Assembly (NCBI GenBank): GCA_013112635.1
Contig: JABFGF010000002.1
Location: forward strand, 124,001 to 188,000
DNA from: Calditrichota bacterium
GTDB lineage: Bacteria; Calditrichota; Calditrichia; Calditrichales; J004
Direction of reading: 5' to 3'
Length of the DNA: 64,000 nt
Part shown: positions 62,455 to 64,000 of the stretch, piece by piece
Layout of the letters: each line of letters opens with the position of its first letter
How positions within the stretch are numbered: the stretch's first letter is position 1
The notes under the pieces: model-generated
Seen by the model: only the letters and a program-made list of their open reading frames with translations
Database searches by the model: none
What the model was told of the DNA's origin: nothing
Translations under genes and position numbers: made by a program

Positions 62455-62994
62455 CTATTTGTCCTTCAGTTCATCAAGCTTGCTTTTCATTTGGTTCATT
62501 CGGGTTTTTAACTGGCGATTTTCTATGGTACCCAACCTTAACCTTTCCGCAATCATTTGTGCCAGCCGCTGTAAAATTTTGTTTCCTGTTTTCGGGCTTG
62601 TTTCAAGCAAGTTAAACAGATCCGGCTGGAAAAATCCTAATAATTTTGTTGGTTCCGTTGCGCTTGCCGAAGCCGTGCGTTGCCCTTCAAGAATTAAAGC
62701 CATTTCACCAAAAAAGTCTCCTGTGGAAAGTAATACCAAAAGTTTATTTTCTTTTCCAAGCGTAATATTTACTTTCCCGGATTCAATAATATACATCCCA
62801 ACGCCTGGTTCGTATTCTTTAAAAATTACTTCATCTGCCTTGTATGTGCGCCTGTGCAGGATTCGTTCTATAGCTTTTAATTCTTTGTAGCTCAAATCCT
62901 GAAAAATTGGTAAACGTTTTAAAACAGAAAAAATGTTTTCTTCCTGAACTTTATTTCTTTTAAAAATATTTGACCATACCGGATCTTCAGTCAT
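62455..62994 (-). CDS. Cyclic-nucleotide-binding domain protein without HTH
   Basis: 179 residues. A single CNB domain (~22-150) has the phosphate-binding cassette GDFFGEMALILEGQRTASAS (Gly96, Glu97, Arg106), which is the canonical cAMP/cGMP-binding signature. After it comes a helical tail (LQRLAQMIAERLRLG; LKTRMNQMKSKLDELK) with no DNA-binding HTH, so it is not a Crp-type regulator. The tail could be a coiled coil that contacts a partner. AGGATAATAA precedes the ATG. Operon with the AI-2E transporter. Confidence 0.9.
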   Translation of the reverse strand: MTEDPVWSNIFKRNKVQEENIFSVLKRLPIFQDLSYKELKAIERILHRRTYKADEVIFKEYEPGVGMYIIESGKVNITLGKENKLLVLLSTGDFFGEMALILEGQRTASASATEPTKLLGFFQPDLFNLLETSPKTGNKILQRLAQMIAERLRLGTIENRQLKTRMNQMKSKLDELKDK

Positions 62995-63155
62995 TTATTA
63001 TCCTTTAATATTTTTATTAAGCATGAAATGGAATATAAAATGATTTGTGTTTTATTTGCAAAACAATGATCAGTAAATAATCTATCGGAATTAATAGCTA
63101 AAAAATGTAGAATAATGATGTGAAAAGTGAGAGCTAATTGTTTGTAACAATCTTT

Positions 63156-63893
63156 CTATAATTTCTTAATTTCTTCCCAAAGACTTTTAAAAGCCTGTGC
63201 CGCTGCCGAACCCGGATTAAATTCATTCACCGGCGCCCGCTCAACTCCCATTCGTTCCACAATGCTGGAATATGGAATAGTTGTTTTGAGAAAACGTTTT
63301 TTCTCTTTTGGTAAATTTACAATCATTTCCTGATGTAGTTTTTTACGTTTTTCTACCATTGAAAAAAACGGATATACATTGGATTTTTTCAGTTTCATCT
63401 CTCTAAAAAAATCCAGCAGCTTTTCATAAGTTAAATGCGACAGGGTTGTTGGTATAAGTGGTGTTAAAATTGAATCCGCAGCATGAAAAACATTTTCGGA
63501 AACCAATGTTATATTTGGCGGACAATCCATGATGATATAATCATATTCTTTTTTTAGTGGTGATAAAACCGTTTTCAACTGTTTTTGCGGCTTCTTTAAA
63601 TCATCCAAAATTAAATCCAGATTGCGGTACGTCATATCTGCCGGCAGTAAATCCAGATTTTCAAAATCTGTTGCCCGAATGTTTTTATCTATTTTTTTTC
63701 CTCCGCGGATTAACGTATCGGAGCCATGCTTTTTGGCTGGTTTTATGCGAAAGTAATATCCTGCAGAAGCCTGTGGATCAATATCCACCAAGAGAGTTTG
63801 TTTGCCTGATTGTGCTGCATGATAGGCAATATTTACCGAAGCTGCTGTTTTTCCAACTCCGCCTTTCATGCTATAAAGGGCAATTATTTTCAT
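63156..63893 (-). CDS. ParA/MinD-type partitioning ATPase
   Basis: 245 residues. The deviant Walker A is YSMKGGVGKTAASVNIAYHA (Lys10, Lys15), Walker A' LLVDIDPQAS, and the switch MDCPPNITLVSENVFHAADS. No ParB or parS site is visible beside it. Genes of this size in chromosomes often position cellular structures instead of DNA. Its ATG overlaps the stop of a gene that continues beyond the window, with GGAGAAG upstream, so that gene is the probable partner. Confidence 0.92.
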   Translation of the reverse strand: MKIIALYSMKGGVGKTAASVNIAYHAAQSGKQTLLVDIDPQASAGYYFRIKPAKKHGSDTLIRGGKKIDKNIRATDFENLDLLPADMTYRNLDLILDDLKKPQKQLKTVLSPLKKEYDYIIMDCPPNITLVSENVFHAADSILTPLIPTTLSHLTYEKLLDFFREMKLKKSNVYPFFSMVEKRKKLHQEMIVNLPKEKKRFLKTTIPYSSIVERMGVERAPVNEFNPGSAAAQAFKSLWEEIKKL

Positions 63894-64000
63894 TTAGACT
63901 TCTCCATCTGGGTAGTAAAATTAATCCGCCTTTTATTTGCAAACATTTCTTTAAATAATTGCTGATTTTCCGGTGAACTGAACTTTTTAAACAGACTATA
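63890..64000 (-). CDS. C-terminal end of a gene upstream of parA-like gene (partial)
   Basis: Reading from the window end on the minus strand, 36 codons are open (YSLFKKFSSPENQQLFKEMF then ANKRRINFTTQMEKSK) to a TGA that overlaps the ParA ATG (ATGA). The ribosome site GGAGAAG of the ParA gene is inside it. Too little is visible to name the product; it is likely co-transcribed with the ParA gene. Confidence 0.7.
   Translation of the reverse strand, partial: YSLFKKFSSPENQQLFKEMFANKRRINFTTQMEKSK

Noticed and set aside
1-64000. CRISPR arrays, prophage, transposase, restriction or toxin-antitoxin genes
   Set aside because: None were seen on reading; the window is dominated by metabolic and envelope genes, and no repeated direct spacers or integrase motifs were found.

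Overview
This AT-rich stretch of bacterial chromosome is packed with Gram-negative envelope genes: an LptD-type outer-membrane protein, TonB, lipoproteins, HtrA proteases, and secreted proteins with type IX secretion (T9SS)-like C-terminal domains carrying the 'NYPNPFNP' signature. That signature, the ECF sigma/anti-sigma pair and the gene content point to the FCB superphylum (Calditrichota or Ignavibacteria-like). This placement is inferred from gene content; no rRNA or tRNA gene was seen. I saw no prophage, CRISPR array, insertion sequence or recognisable defence island, and most of the window is ordinary chromosome.

Layout. 1-5.9 kb: C-terminal part of lptD, an ECF sigma/anti-sigma pair, an NHL-repeat relic, a 3D/DUF1460 cell-wall enzyme, and serC. 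5.9-10.1 kb: a surface operon of a beta-barrel and two propeller lipoproteins. 10.3-11.4 kb: an exported flavodoxin coupled to an AAC(2')-like acetyltransferase. 11.6-15.3 kb: a membrane histidine kinase with an NtrC-type regulator, then TonB. 15.4-22.7 kb: mixed housekeeping and envelope genes (trypsin-like lipoprotein, MBL hydrolase, beta-barrel, cupin, DinB, TlpA thioredoxin, anmK, B3/4 protein). 22.7-26 kb: subtilase, small membrane protein, lipase.

26-37 kb is a lipid and storage region: UbiB/ABC1 kinase, hemolysin III, phasin, PhaR with a clear promoter/operator, an acyltransferase, and a four-gene operon of HMG-CoA reductase, an unknown helical protein, a cholesterol-oxidase-like GMC enzyme and a 61-residue protein, followed by a secreted beta-helix protein. 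37-41 kb: glycerate kinase, a CHASE sensor ending in a CxxC...CxxC module, and a haem-binding DUF3365 lipoprotein. 41-45.7 kb: an HTH-EIIA regulator overlapping a ClC gene, followed by a second ClC gene. 45.8-49.7 kb: an isocitrate/isopropylmalate-type dehydrogenase, a short carbonic-anhydrase-like protein, an HMG-CoA-lyase-family enzyme and a type III CoA-transferase.

49.8-56 kb is a five-gene run (M23 peptidase, rhomboid, exported LolA/DUF4412-like protein, P-loop kinase, zinc peptidase) with overlapping genes; the kinase appears to start at an ATT codon. 56-64 kb: a single-domain response regulator, P1 peptidase, dimeric dUTPase-like protein, HtrA with a catalytically dead HtrA paralogue, AI-2E transporter coupled to a cyclic-nucleotide-binding protein, and a ParA-type ATPase. 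Several intergenic gaps hold 30-85 bp palindromes of different sequence families. The most promising leads are the HMG-CoA reductase/GMC operon, the HTH-EIIA/ClC operon, the PhaR operator, the ATT-started kinase, and the HtrA/pseudo-HtrA pair.
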